Shown here: positions 1 through 7,566 of the stretch, in pieces | How positions within the stretch are numbered: position 1 is the first letter of the stretch | How the letters are laid out: each line of letters starts with the position of its first letter | Assembly (NCBI RefSeq): GCF_014692675.1 | Contig: NZ_JABFCZ010000020.1 | Location: 1 to 64,000 of the forward strand | Source of the DNA: Roseibium aggregatum | GTDB taxonomy: Bacteria; Pseudomonadota; Alphaproteobacteria; Rhizobiales; Stappiaceae | Length of the DNA stretch: 64,000 nt | Direction: 5' to 3' | Translations under genes and position numbers: made by a program | Notes under the pieces: generated by a model | The model's database searches: none | What the model saw: only the letters and a program-made list of their open reading frames with translations | Told to the model about the DNA's origin: nothing

Positions 1-124
1 CGCCGCCGGCTTCAGCCAGCGTCATCGTGATCGCAGCAGTCAGCGTGGTCTTGCCGTGGTCAACGTGCCCAATCGTGCCAATGTTGACGTGCGGCTTGTT
101 ACGCTCAAATTTTTCCTTCGCCAT
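1..124 (-). CDS. tuf: Elongation factor Tu, N-terminal fragment
   Basis: This is the N-terminus of EF-Tu, the GTPase that delivers aminoacyl-tRNA to the ribosome. The reverse strand starts [20 protein letters not shown] and runs into the P-loop [14 protein letters not shown], which is nearly invariant in EF-Tu. The gene is cut by the window edge after about 41 codons. Two tRNA genes lie just upstream on the same strand, so tRNA-Tyr, tRNA-Gly and tuf are probably one transcript. This resembles the tRNA-tufB operon known from enterobacteria. Confidence 0.97.
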   Translation of the reverse strand, partial: MAKEKFERNKPHVNIGTIGHVDHGKTTLTAAITMTLAEAGG

Positions 125-290
125 CGGCGTCGCTCTCTGTCCAATACGTGTAATCGTTAAAGGCTCGAGGCGGGACGCTTTCCGGCGCTTTGGACGTATC
201 CGCGGACGACGAATTGCTTCCCGTATGTTCTGTTCAGGATTTCCGGGCGAAAGCAGCTTCCGTTCCGGACACTCCGATCAGCACCCATGA

Positions 291-364
291 TGGAGCGGGT
301 GAAGGGAATCGAACCCTCGTCGTCAGCTTGGAAGGCTGCTGCTCTACCATTGAGCTACACCCGC
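291..364 (-). tRNA. tRNA-Gly (anticodon TCC)
   Basis: The reverse strand folds as a complete tRNA with acceptor stem GCGGGTG, D arm AGCTCAATGGTAGAGC, anticodon loop CTTCCAA (anticodon TCC), T arm GGTTCGATTCC and an encoded CCA end. It lies between tRNA-Tyr and tuf on the same strand, about 170 bases before the tuf start codon. Confidence 0.97.
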
Positions 365-386
365 GCACCGGAGGTCTGCCGGACGA

Positions 387-471
387 TGGTGGAGGAGGTT
401 GGATTCGAACCAACGTAGGCATAGCCAACGGATTTACAGTCCGTCCCCTTTAGCCACTCGGGCACTCCTCC
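387..471 (-). tRNA. tRNA-Tyr (anticodon GTA)
   Basis: The reverse strand reads GGAGGAGTGCCCGAGTGG, then anticodon loop CTGTAAA (anticodon GTA), a long variable arm typical of a class II tRNA, T loop GGTTCGAATCC and CCA. It is first in the tRNA-Tyr, tRNA-Gly, tuf series. The roughly 360 bases from here to the MarR gene at 836 must hold the promoter of this transcription unit; apart from the operator pair at 772-807 I see nothing else there. Confidence 0.97.
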
Positions 472-771
472 ATCTCGTCCTGCTTCACGCCGAAGCGGTC
501 AGGATGGCTTCACGAAGAGCCCGCCCGGAAGGACGAGCAATCCCGTGGCGCGTGTTATGCAGATGACGGGTAGTGGTGTCAACGCCGATTTTCAGAACAT
601 TTCGAAAATTTCCCAACTTTGCCCCTCCCGCCCCCTCTGCCTCGTCAGATGAGCGCTTCGAGCGGGGAATTTATCTTTGTTTGCAGTCAATTGCCGTCTG
701 GCACCCATGGAGAAATCCGGGAGAATTCCGCAGTTTACATCCAGTCCGGCAGGAATCCGCCGCAATAGAAG

Positions 772-807
772 TGTTGTAGCTGCAACATTATCGTTGTATA
801 TGCAACA
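772..807. promoter_or_regulatory. Tandem palindromic operator, probable MarR site
   Basis: Two copies of the imperfect palindrome GTTGTAnnTGCAAC sit at 773-786 (GTTGTAGCTGCAAC) and 793-806 (GTTGTATATGCAAC). Their starts are exactly 20 bases apart, about two helical turns. They end about 30 bases before the MarR start codon, which fits autorepression by the adjacent regulator. Confidence 0.6.
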
Positions 808-835
808 CAATCAGACACCCGGAGACCCGCACCCG

Positions 836-1288
836 ATGGATATTGAATGGATGGGCCGCGTTTGCCTGGCGCACGCCGCCCGGCGGACCGCCAATCTGGT
901 GACCCGCCACTACAACCGCTACCTGGCGCCGCTGAACCTGGAAGTCACCCAGGCGGTCCTGCTCGGCGTGATCGGTTCCGGCCGGGCGAACTCCTTGAGC
1001 GACCTTGCCCGCCTGATGGGCATCGAACGCTCCACCCTCCAGCGCAATCTGCATCCGCTGGAGCAGGCAGGCCTGGTCCGCAGACACAAAAAAGGCCCGA
1101 AGCAGGTCGTCCCGGAACTGACCCGGCAGGGTGAGGAAAGTCTGGCGGACGCCTATGAAGCCTGGCAGCAGGCGCAGAACAGCCTGACCGACATGCTCGA
1201 AACGCCGGACGAAGACGCAATCCGCGCCCATCTGTCGGCGCTGCGCAAAGCCGTTCACCGCGCCGAAGCGGTCACACCCGGCGAATGA
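836..1288 (+). CDS. MarR-family transcriptional regulator
   Basis: A 150-residue winged-helix regulator of the MarR family. The helix-turn-helix region contains NSLSDLARLMGIERSTLQRN followed by a wing-like segment LEQAGLVRRHKKGPKQVV, as in MarR/SlyA dimers that bind palindromic operators. I chose the ATG at 836 because GGAG lies 11 bases before it. Longer in-frame starts at 677 or 800 would run through the tandem palindrome at 773-806. A PaaI-type thioesterase follows after 25 bases and is probably co-transcribed, so the regulator may respond to a carboxylic acid or an acyl-CoA. The ligand cannot be read from the sequence. Confidence 0.85.
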   Translation: MDIEWMGRVCLAHAARRTANLVTRHYNRYLAPLNLEVTQAVLLGVIGSGRANSLSDLARLMGIERSTLQRNLHPLEQAGLVRRHKKGPKQVVPELTRQGEESLADAYEAWQQAQNSLTDMLETPDEDAIRAHLSALRKAVHRAEAVTPGE

Positions 1289-1313
1289 ATCCAGTCACAA
1301 GGAAAACAGGGAC

Positions 1314-1820
1314 ATGTCACTCATGAACGAAACACAGACCGCCGGCAGCAGTCCGAATCTCGGAGCCCTGCCCCGCGACCGCATCGCCCGGATGACCGGC
1401 GTGGAAATATTCGAAGAAATGCTCGCCGGCCGCCTGCCCGCGCCACCGATCATGGTCACCATGGAAATGGGACTGCGGGAAGCCGAACGCGGACGCGCCG
1501 TCTTCACCGGCACGCCGTCGGCGGCTCACATGAACCCGCAGGGCACCGTTCATGGCGGCTGGATCTCCACGATCCTCGATTCGGCCCTGACGTGCGCCAT
1601 CCATACCGACCTTGAAGCCGGCGAACTCTGCACGACCACGTCGCTCACGGTGAATATGGTCCGTCCGCTGATGCCCGGTGCCGGCGAGGTCCGCTGCGAG
1701 GGCCGTATGGTCCACCGGGGCCGGCGGCTCGCAACGGCCGAAGGCAGCCTGGTCGATGCCAACGGCAAGCTGATCGCCCACGGGACGGCCAACTGCATGA
1801 TTTTCGGGATCGGCCAGTAA
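1314..1820 (+). CDS. PaaI-family hotdog thioesterase
   Basis: A 168-residue hotdog-fold protein of the PaaI/acyl-CoA thioesterase type. Such enzymes hydrolyse acyl- or aryl-CoA esters. The diagnostic segment is N74 and then H80-G81-G82-W with D89, matching the Asn/HGG/Asp active-site pattern of the family. It begins 25 bases after the MarR gene, with AAGGA upstream of the ATG at 1314, and probably forms a two-gene unit with it. An ATG three codons downstream (1323) is a possible alternative start. The natural CoA ester is unknown. Confidence 0.88.
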   Translation: MSLMNETQTAGSSPNLGALPRDRIARMTGVEIFEEMLAGRLPAPPIMVTMEMGLREAERGRAVFTGTPSAAHMNPQGTVHGGWISTILDSALTCAIHTDLEAGELCTTTSLTVNMVRPLMPGAGEVRCEGRMVHRGRRLATAEGSLVDANGKLIAHGTANCMIFGIGQ

Positions 1821-1832
1821 ACCGGCCGATCC
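1807..1832. terminator. Hairpin between convergent genes
   Basis: GGATCGGCC (1807-1815) and GGCCGATCC (1824-1832) form a perfect 9-bp stem. The loop contains the TAA stop of the thioesterase gene. It lies between the convergent thioesterase and BA14K genes. There is no clear T-tract, so termination is inferred from position and stem strength. Confidence 0.5.
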
Positions 1833-1856
1833 ACCGTCAGGCCACCCGGCCAGGAC

Positions 1857-2333
1857 TTACTGGCAGAAGCGTTTCTGACCGCCGTAAGTCGTGTAGTAGC
1901 CCGTGTTCGGGTCGAACGACCGGTACTTGCTGCGGCAGTAATCGTACCAGGCAGGCGACCACGGCTCCAGGCCGCCGCCGCGCTGCGGCCGCGGCGCGTT
2001 CCGCCGCGCCATGCAGTCATTATAGGCCCGCTTATAGGCACGGTTCCATTCGACCGAGGACTTGCCCGCACCGGCTGCGGCGCCGACACCGCCGCCGATG
2101 GCCGCGCCCCGGCCCCAGCTGCCGGTAACCGAGCCGATCACTCCGCCGACAACGGCGCCGCCGACGGCGCCGCCGACCACATTGTTTCCTGTGCGCGTGT
2201 TCCGGTTGGCGTAGTCGCGGGCGTAACTGTCGCAGGAGGCATGTGACTGTGCCGAAGCCTGGGCGGCCATCATGGCCGATCCGCTCAGCCCCAGAACGAT
2301 TGCCAGTGCCGCATTCCGAATAAGTCTGGTCAT
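1857..2333 (-). CDS. BA14K-like secreted protein with glycine-zipper segment
   Basis: A 158-residue exported protein. Residues 1 to about 28 form a signal peptide with a hydrophobic core (ALAIVLGLSG) and an AQA-type cleavage site. Residues 50-85 are a glycine zipper rich in GGAVGGAVVGGVIG. The C-terminus (WYDYCRSKYRSFDPNTGYY and onward) resembles the BA14K family of Brucella and other Rhizobiales, first described as immunoreactive, lectin-like proteins. I start at the ATG at 2333 because GAGGTGA precedes it and the signal peptide begins there; the frame stays open to 2444. No enzymatic role is evident. It probably acts in the periplasm or cell envelope. Confidence 0.85.
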   Translation of the reverse strand: MTRLIRNAALAIVLGLSGSAMMAAQASAQSHASCDSYARDYANRNTRTGNNVVGGAVGGAVVGGVIGSVTGSWGRGAAIGGGVGAAAGAGKSSVEWNRAYKRAYNDCMARRNAPRPQRGGGLEPWSPAWYDYCRSKYRSFDPNTGYYTTYGGQKRFCQ

Positions 2334-2546
2334 GATGTCACCTCGTTTAAGGGTCCCTGTCATTAACGGAAGTCTATCGCCAATGGTTCCATCGGCACTT
2401 TGATATCGCGCAAATGCGACAAAATCCTGCTGACACGATCTCACGCCGGCCGATTGGCATCCGGCCGGCTTTCCTCGTATATATATCGAAATTTGAATTT
2501 AAGCCGGTGCCCCAAAGGCGCCGGCAGGCGGACAAGACCGGACCAG

Positions 2547-3413
2547 ATGCCAGATCAGATGACAGAAACCCTGCTCGCGAACGAACCCCTGATTCGCATC
2601 GTCTTCTTCCTCGGCGTTCTGATTGTCATGGCCATCTGGGAAGCCGCGTCTCCCCGTCGCCGGCGGGAGATCCCGCGGGTGATCCGCTGGACCAACAACA
2701 TCGGCGTGGTGCTGCTCGACAGTTTCCTGGTCCGGCTGACCTTCCCGATCGTCGCCGTCGGGCTGGCGCTTCTGGCCGCTGAGCGCGGCTGGGGCCTGTT
2801 CAACATCTTCCAGGCACCCGCCTGGCTTGCCATCACGGTGTCCGTCGTCGCGCTCGATCTGGCGATCTACCTGCAGCACGTCATGTTTCATGCCGTACCC
2901 GCCCTGTGGCGGCTGCACCGGATGCACCATGCGGATCTGGAAATCGACGTGACCACGGGCCTGCGCTTTCACCCGGTGGAAATCCTGTTGTCCATGGGGA
3001 TCAAGCTGGCGGTCGTCGCCGTTCTCGGCCCGCCCGCCGTCGCCGTCCTCATCTTCGAGGTCCTCTTGAACGCCACCGCCATGTTCAACCATTCCAATGT
3101 GAAGCTTCCCGAGAACGTCGACCGGGTTCTCAGGCTCCTGGTCGTGACGCCCGACATGCACCGGGTCCATCACTCCATTCACCCGGCGGAGACCAACAGC
3201 AACTTCGGCTTCAATCTGCCCTGGTGGGACCGGCTGCTCGGCACCTACACCGCCCAGCCGCGCGACGGCCATGAAGGCATGACCATCGGCATCGAACAGT
3301 TCCGGACCGTCCGTGACCTGTGGCTCGACCGCATGCTGATCCAGCCCCTGCGCGGACCGGCCAGCGGCTACGCGATCAACCGCGAACAAACCTACAAGAA
3401 AGAAGAAGAATGA
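2547..3413 (+). CDS. Fatty acid hydroxylase / sterol desaturase family membrane protein
   Basis: A 288-residue integral membrane di-iron oxygenase of the fatty acid hydroxylase superfamily (PF04116 type). The histidine boxes are visible as H111-x3-H115, H124-x2-HH (HRMHH, residues 124-128), H142 in FHPVE, and HRVHH near residue 205. At least three hydrophobic segments precede and separate them. The reaction is O2-dependent hydroxylation or desaturation of a lipid, but the substrate cannot be named. The start is uncertain: ATG at 2547 or 2559. The frame is open further upstream, but that part looks non-coding. Its TGA overlaps the ATG of the DUF1499 gene, so the two are translationally coupled. 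Confidence 0.85.
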   Translation: MPDQMTETLLANEPLIRIVFFLGVLIVMAIWEAASPRRRREIPRVIRWTNNIGVVLLDSFLVRLTFPIVAVGLALLAAERGWGLFNIFQAPAWLAITVSVVALDLAIYLQHVMFHAVPALWRLHRMHHADLEIDVTTGLRFHPVEILLSMGIKLAVVAVLGPPAVAVLIFEVLLNATAMFNHSNVKLPENVDRVLRLLVVTPDMHRVHHSIHPAETNSNFGFNLPWWDRLLGTYTAQPRDGHEGMTIGIEQFRTVRDLWLDRMLIQPLRGPASGYAINREQTYKKEEE

Positions 3414-4156
3414 CCGGCCAAAGCTCCACCCCTGCACGCAAGCCCTTCTCCAGGATCGCCGTGATCGGCTTTCTGGGATCCCTCATCGGCATTGGCCTGT
3501 TCGCCGCCTCGGTGATCGGCTATCGAAGCGGCACCTGGTTCGTGGCCGAGGTCATGAACCTTGCAGAGTGGGCCGTCTACGCATCCGCCGTCGGCTGCCT
3601 ACTGTCGCTTGCCGGCCTTGTCATCTCTCGCCCCGAAGGCGGCCGGCGCGGCCTGATCATCAGCCTCCTGGGACTTGTCCTCAGCGCCCCGCTGCTCGGG
3701 ATGACCGCCCGCTTCGACTACGCGGCACGGGCCTATCCGCCGATCAACGACATCACTACCGACCGGCAAGATCCGCCGGTCTTCTGGGACATGCCCAACC
3801 CGATCGACTATCCCGGCGGCGCGACCGCCGAGCTGCAGCAGACGGCCTATCCGGATCTGGCGCCGCTGACCCTGGCAACGTCACCCGAGAAGACCTATGC
3901 GCACGCCCTTAATATCGTGAAAGGCCGCGGCTGGGAGATCGTCGCCGATGTGCCCGACGAGGGGCGGATCGAGGCGGTTGCCAGTTCGCTGGTCTTTGGG
4001 TTCAAGGACGAAATCGTCATCCGCATTCAGGAAGACGGCGACGGCTCCCTCGTCGACATGCGCTCCCGCTCCCGGGTCGGGCGCATCGACCGCGGCGTCA
4101 ACGCAAAACGCATCCGCGCGTTTCTGAAGGATCTGAAACAGGCGTCGGAAGGTTAG
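3410..4156 (+). CDS. DUF1499-family membrane protein
   Basis: A 248-residue protein. The N-terminal part has three hydrophobic segments (about residues 12-35, 48-68 and 78-96). The C-terminal soluble domain has the DUF1499 pattern: TSPEKTYAHAL, WEIVADVPDEGRIEA, VFGFKDEIVIRI, MRSRSRVGRIDRGVN and a final IRAFLKDL. DUF1499 proteins have no established activity. The ATG at 3410 overlaps the stop of the hydroxylase gene, which suggests co-expression with that lipid-modifying enzyme and perhaps a shared envelope role. Confidence 0.85.
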   Translation: MTGQSSTPARKPFSRIAVIGFLGSLIGIGLFAASVIGYRSGTWFVAEVMNLAEWAVYASAVGCLLSLAGLVISRPEGGRRGLIISLLGLVLSAPLLGMTARFDYAARAYPPINDITTDRQDPPVFWDMPNPIDYPGGATAELQQTAYPDLAPLTLATSPEKTYAHALNIVKGRGWEIVADVPDEGRIEAVASSLVFGFKDEIVIRIQEDGDGSLVDMRSRSRVGRIDRGVNAKRIRAFLKDLKQASEG

Positions 4157-4197
4157 AACATCTTCCCCGCCGCTCTTTTTAGAGTTAGGAGTGCGCC

Positions 4198-5016
4198 ATG
4201 ACCGATGACACTCCCAACCGCCGACCCAAGCGTCCGTCTTCCAAGGACGGCCGCCTCCCCTTTGCCAAGAAGAAGCCGGCACCGCGCCGGCCCGGCCTGC
4301 CGCCGGAAGGCCCGATCCTGCTTTACGGCATGCACACGGTGGAGGCCGCCTTCGCCAACCCGGACCGCAAGCGGCGCAAGCTCTTTGCCACCGAAAACGC
4401 CCAGCGCAGGTTGGACGAACGCGGCATCAGGATCGACGTGCCGGTCGAGACCGTGCAGCCGCGCCAGCTCGACCACATGGTCACAAGGGACGCCGTCCAC
4501 CAGGGGGTGATCCTGGAAGCCGATCCCCTGCCCGCCTATGGCGTGAAGGAGCTGAAGGGCGCCCGGCTGGTGCTTGCGCTCGACCAGGTCACCGATCCGC
4601 ATAACGTCGGCGCCATCCTGCGCTCTGCCGTCGCCCTTGACGCCGACGCGGTGGTCACCACCGAGCGCCACGCGCCCGAGGAAGGCCCGGTGCTCGCCAA
4701 ATCCGCCAGCGGCGCGCTCGACATGATCAAGCATGTGCGGGTGAAGAACATGGCCCGCTTCATCACCGAAATGGGCGAACAGGGCTTTTTCAGTGTCGCC
4801 CTCGACAGCAACGGCGAGGCCTCGCTGGAGCAGACGGAGTTCGGCCCGAAGACGGTGCTGGTGCTGGGCTCGGAGGGAAAAGGCGTGCGCCAGGGCGTGC
4901 GCGAGGCTTGCGACAGTCTCGCCCGTCTCGACATGCCGGGCAAGATCCGTTCGCTGAACGTCTCCAACGCCGCCGTCCTCGCCCTCTACGTGGCGCGAAC
5001 GAAAATGGGGCTTTGA
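4198..5016 (+). CDS. rlmB: 23S rRNA (guanosine-2'-O)-methyltransferase, TrmH/SpoU family
   Basis: A 272-residue SPOUT methyltransferase. After a basic N-terminal tail (KRPSSKDGRLPFAKKK) comes the SpoU substrate-binding domain beginning LLYGMHTVEAAF. The catalytic knot domain carries DQVTDPHNVGAILRSA, VLVLGSEGKGV and SLNVSNAAVLALY, the three SpoU motifs that bind S-adenosylmethionine. RlmB methylates the ribose of G2251 (E. coli numbering) in the ribosomal P-loop. Other TrmH-family members are hard to exclude, but position near the tRNA-tuf locus and length favour RlmB. GGAG-like bases precede the ATG at 4198. Confidence 0.88.
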   Translation: MTDDTPNRRPKRPSSKDGRLPFAKKKPAPRRPGLPPEGPILLYGMHTVEAAFANPDRKRRKLFATENAQRRLDERGIRIDVPVETVQPRQLDHMVTRDAVHQGVILEADPLPAYGVKELKGARLVLALDQVTDPHNVGAILRSAVALDADAVVTTERHAPEEGPVLAKSASGALDMIKHVRVKNMARFITEMGEQGFFSVALDSNGEASLEQTEFGPKTVLVLGSEGKGVRQGVREACDSLARLDMPGKIRSLNVSNAAVLALYVARTKMGL

Positions 5017-5031
5017 GGCGAAGCGGCACGC

Positions 5032-5595
5032 TCAGTCCGCGACCGGCGAAAGCCCCTTCAAGGCCCGACCCGGTGGCATCGTGAGGGCGGCGTCCAATTC
5101 CTCTACCGTCGGCGATCCCACGTCCTTGTAAGGCTCAGCGCCGTAGGCAAGGTAGCTCCTGAAGCCAACCGCGCTTTCGGAAACGATCTCCTTCGGCGGC
5201 CCGTCAGCATCGGACCCGAACGTGTCGATCCGGCGCGGAAACACCTGCGCCTCGCCCGGCAGAAGATAGGCCATCAGATCGGCGGAACCGGCGGCGTTCG
5301 GAACAACGGAATAGCTGTACCCGGTAACCGTTACCAGGCGGTCGCTGTCATTGATGAGGATCGTCGCTGTCCGTCCGAAACGCCGGTCCGTGGGGACCGC
5401 CAGACGCGCCCCGTCCCGGCCATGATAGGTACCGCCGTAAAACAGGTCGCGGCGTTCAACGACGACATCGGCATTCTGCGAACGCACCACCACGACCGAA
5501 ACCGGCGGCACCCGCAACAGCATCGGCGCAACGAAGGCCGCTGCGGCGACCAGAGCTCCCGCGGCCAAGATGAAAATGGATTTGCGCAGGAACAC
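5032..5595 (-). CDS. Conserved hypothetical membrane-anchored protein, start uncertain
   Basis: At least 187 residues, not recognised. From the GTG at 5595 the protein starts with a hydrophobic segment (KSIFILAAGALVAAAAFVAP). A soluble domain of about 150 residues follows, with YGGTYHGRDGARLAVP and VTGYSYSVVPNAAG but no known catalytic motif. The GTG has no ribosome binding site. The same frame remains open to 5751 and encodes a second hydrophobic segment (VVALIVAGAGIALVIYAVF) upstream. A strong GGGGAGGGAG sits at the right distance from an ATT at 5676. The true protein is probably 27 residues longer and begins at that ATT. It converges with rlmB across 15 bases. Confidence 0.6.
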   Translation of the reverse strand: MFLRKSIFILAAGALVAAAAFVAPMLLRVPPVSVVVVRSQNADVVVERRDLFYGGTYHGRDGARLAVPTDRRFGRTATILINDSDRLVTVTGYSYSVVPNAAGSADLMAYLLPGEAQVFPRRIDTFGSDADGPPKEIVSESAVGFRSYLAYGAEPYKDVGSPTVEELDAALTMPPGRALKGLSPVAD

Positions 5596-5842
5596 CGCAT
5601 AGATGACCAGCGCAATCCCGGCGCCAGCAACGATCAGGGCAACGACTTCGCCGTATCTCGCACTTTCTTCAAGAATGCGGCTCCCTCCCCTTTTCTCCCT
5701 GCCGCCAACGCCGCAGGCTCCGCTCCCGGCAGAGCGGACAACGATAGAGCTTTAAGAGCAAAAACCCTCCCGGCGTCATTGGCAAGCACCGATTGAGGGC
5801 AGGGATCAATTGAAGGGACCGGCTCCGGAAGCCGTCTGGCGC

Positions 5843-6157
5843 CTACGCGCCCTCGACCGCCTCGAAGCCCTCGAACTCAGGATGGCCGGCATAAAGCCCC
5901 TTGTTGTCGCCCGCGTTCTTGTGGGCGTTCCGGAAATGCTCCGACTTCGTCCAGGCGATGAAATCGTCCTTGCTGGCCCAGATCGTGTGCGAGGCGTAAA
6001 GCACGGTGGAGCCGTCTTCCGCCTCCGGTCCCTTCATCAGGTGAAAGCTCTGAAAACCCGGCACCTTTTCCAGCTGGGAATCCCGGCTCTTCCAGACCTC
6101 CTCAAACGCGCTTTCCTGGCCCTTGTTCACCCGGAACCTGTTCATGGCAAGAAACAT
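5843..6157 (-). CDS. Haem-degrading monooxygenase, IsdG/HmuQ type (ABM domain)
   Basis: A 104-residue antibiotic-biosynthesis-monooxygenase-fold protein. The IsdG-type catalytic trio Asn-Trp-His is present with family spacing: N6 in MFLAMNRFRV, W69 in DDFIAWTKS and H79 in FRNAHK. These residues support ruffled-haem oxygenation in IsdG/IsdI, which release iron from haem. Rhizobial homologues are known as HmuQ/HmuD. A TGA-N9-TCA box lies 88 bases upstream, matching the iron-responsive operator bound by RirA, so expression is probably induced by iron starvation. No haem importer is adjacent. Confidence 0.82.
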   Translation of the reverse strand: MFLAMNRFRVNKGQESAFEEVWKSRDSQLEKVPGFQSFHLMKGPEAEDGSTVLYASHTIWASKDDFIAWTKSEHFRNAHKNAGDNKGLYAGHPEFEGFEAVEGA

Positions 6158-6244
6158 TCCGCACTCCCGTTCGTGGCTGTGTTCGTTTCGACCGCCGCCG
6201 GATCTATCGGCCCACAGGTCGGATCGCGGGGCATGTTAATAATA

Positions 6245-6259
6245 TGACTAATTAATTCA
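6245..6259. promoter_or_regulatory. Iron-responsive operator (RirA-type TGA-N9-TCA)
   Basis: TGACTAATTAATTCA is a perfect TGA-N9-TCA motif inside an AT-rich stretch of an otherwise GC-rich intergenic region. It lies 88 bases before the haem monooxygenase start. The motif is the known IRO recognised by the Fe-S regulator RirA in Rhizobiales. The gap from 6158 to 6496 holds this site and the promoter; I see no other gene in it. Confidence 0.6.
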
Positions 6260-6496
6260 AGTTTATTTCCCGTCGAAAGCGGACAGATGGGCGCACGGCG
6301 TCCTGTCGCGCCTGAGGCCGGCGGGGCCACATTGAAAAGAACGTTTTCCGCAAAAACGCGCCCTTCAACTATCCACAAACGGAGCGCCCCAAACACCCGG
6401 CTTTCCGCCGTTTGTTAGCTCGAAGATGGGATTTCGTGCCGCCTCATGCGAAAATCATGCACAAGCCGGATTTTTCTGCTAGAAGGCGGCTCATAT

Positions 6497-6572
6497 GCCG
6501 GTATAGCTCAGCTGGTAGAGCATCTGATTTGTAATCAGGGGGTCGCGGGTTCGAATCCTGCTGCCGGCACCA
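6497..6572 (+). tRNA. tRNA-Thr (anticodon TGT)
   Basis: A complete tRNA: acceptor GCCGGTA pairs with TGCCGGC, D arm AGCTCAGCTGGTAGAGC, anticodon loop TTTGTAA (anticodon TGT), T arm GGGTTCGAATCC and CCA at the end. The accessory catabolic genes start about 90 bases downstream. I see no integrase or duplicated tRNA end that would make it an attachment site. Confidence 0.97.
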
Positions 6573-6663
6573 GTTTTCTCAATAACTTTCAATATTTTAA
6601 CACCATCCCGCCGCGGCCTTTCGCGTCTGGACATGGGGTATCTTGTGGGCCCCCTGCCGCCCC

Positions 6664-7536
6664 CTAATCGTCCCGGACCAGCGTCGGCACGCCGAGGTTT
6701 TCGATCAGGCGGGTGGTTTCGCGGTGGACCAACGCGATGTTGCTGTCGCGCACGGTGGGCAGCATCGCTCGGGCCTTGCGGGTGTCGGCATAGTCGAGCC
6801 GGGCGAAGATCAGTTCCTCGCCGTCCTCCGCCTCCGCCACGACGGTTCCGTAGGCATCGAGGATGCGCGAGCCACCCCAGAAATTGAGATCGCCTTCCCG
6901 GCCGATCCGGTTGGCCATGACCACCGGCGCGCCGTACATCATGGCGTAGAAGCGCAGCGTCGTTCCCCAGGAGCGGGGATTGTCGAACGTGCCGCCGACG
7001 GCCTCGCGGCCGCTGGAGATCGGGGCGACCAGCATGGTCGCCCCGTGCAGGAAGGCCAGGTGGGTCAGCGCGGGATTGTAAAGGTCCGCGCAGATCAGCA
7101 GCCCCATCGCCCAGTCCTCGCTCACCCGGTGGATGTCGACGAACCGGCCATGGGAATAATACTTCGTCTCCACCAGCCGGCCGTAGGAGGGAATGTTGAT
7201 CTTGCGGTGGATGTAGCGCAGCGCCCCGTCCTTGTAGACGGCGGACGCATTGTAGAACTGCGCGGCCGGCCCCTCCTCGACGAAGCTGACCACGATTTCC
7301 ATTTCCCCCGCCTCGCGGCTCAGCGCCTTGAGCCGTTCGTCCCGGGAATTCATGGTCACGTCGAGCAGGTTCTCGGCACCGTTATGGCCGACAAGGGAGA
7401 GTTCGGGAAACACCAGCATGTCCGCGCCGACCGCCCGCGCCCGCTCGATGAACATCAGATGCTTTTCCGCATTGGCGGCGATATCGCCGCTCACGCAGGC
7501 AAATTGCGCGGCCGCGACGGTCAGATAACGCGACAT
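6664..7536 (-). CDS. Carbon-nitrogen hydrolase (nitrilase superfamily)
   Basis: A 290-residue amidase of the nitrilase superfamily, which hydrolyses non-peptide C-N bonds. The Glu-Lys-Cys triad is present: E45 in FPELSL, K112 in HRKINIP and C149 in LLICADLYNP. The start is the ATG at 7536, because GGAGG lies about 5 bases before it; the GTG at 7542 overlaps that site. It is last in a minus-strand run after the M24 protein (31-base gap) and the 2OG-Fe dioxygenase, so it may hydrolyse an amide or nitrile made in that pathway. It belongs to the amidase/N-carbamoyl hydrolase side of the superfamily; the substrate is unknown. Confidence 0.85.
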   Translation of the reverse strand: MSRYLTVAAAQFACVSGDIAANAEKHLMFIERARAVGADMLVFPELSLVGHNGAENLLDVTMNSRDERLKALSREAGEMEIVVSFVEEGPAAQFYNASAVYKDGALRYIHRKINIPSYGRLVETKYYSHGRFVDIHRVSEDWAMGLLICADLYNPALTHLAFLHGATMLVAPISSGREAVGGTFDNPRSWGTTLRFYAMMYGAPVVMANRIGREGDLNFWGGSRILDAYGTVVAEAEDGEELIFARLDYADTRKARAMLPTVRDSNIALVHRETTRLIENLGVPTLVRDD

Positions 7537-7566
7537 GGACACCTCCGGAAAAGCGACAGGAACGAG

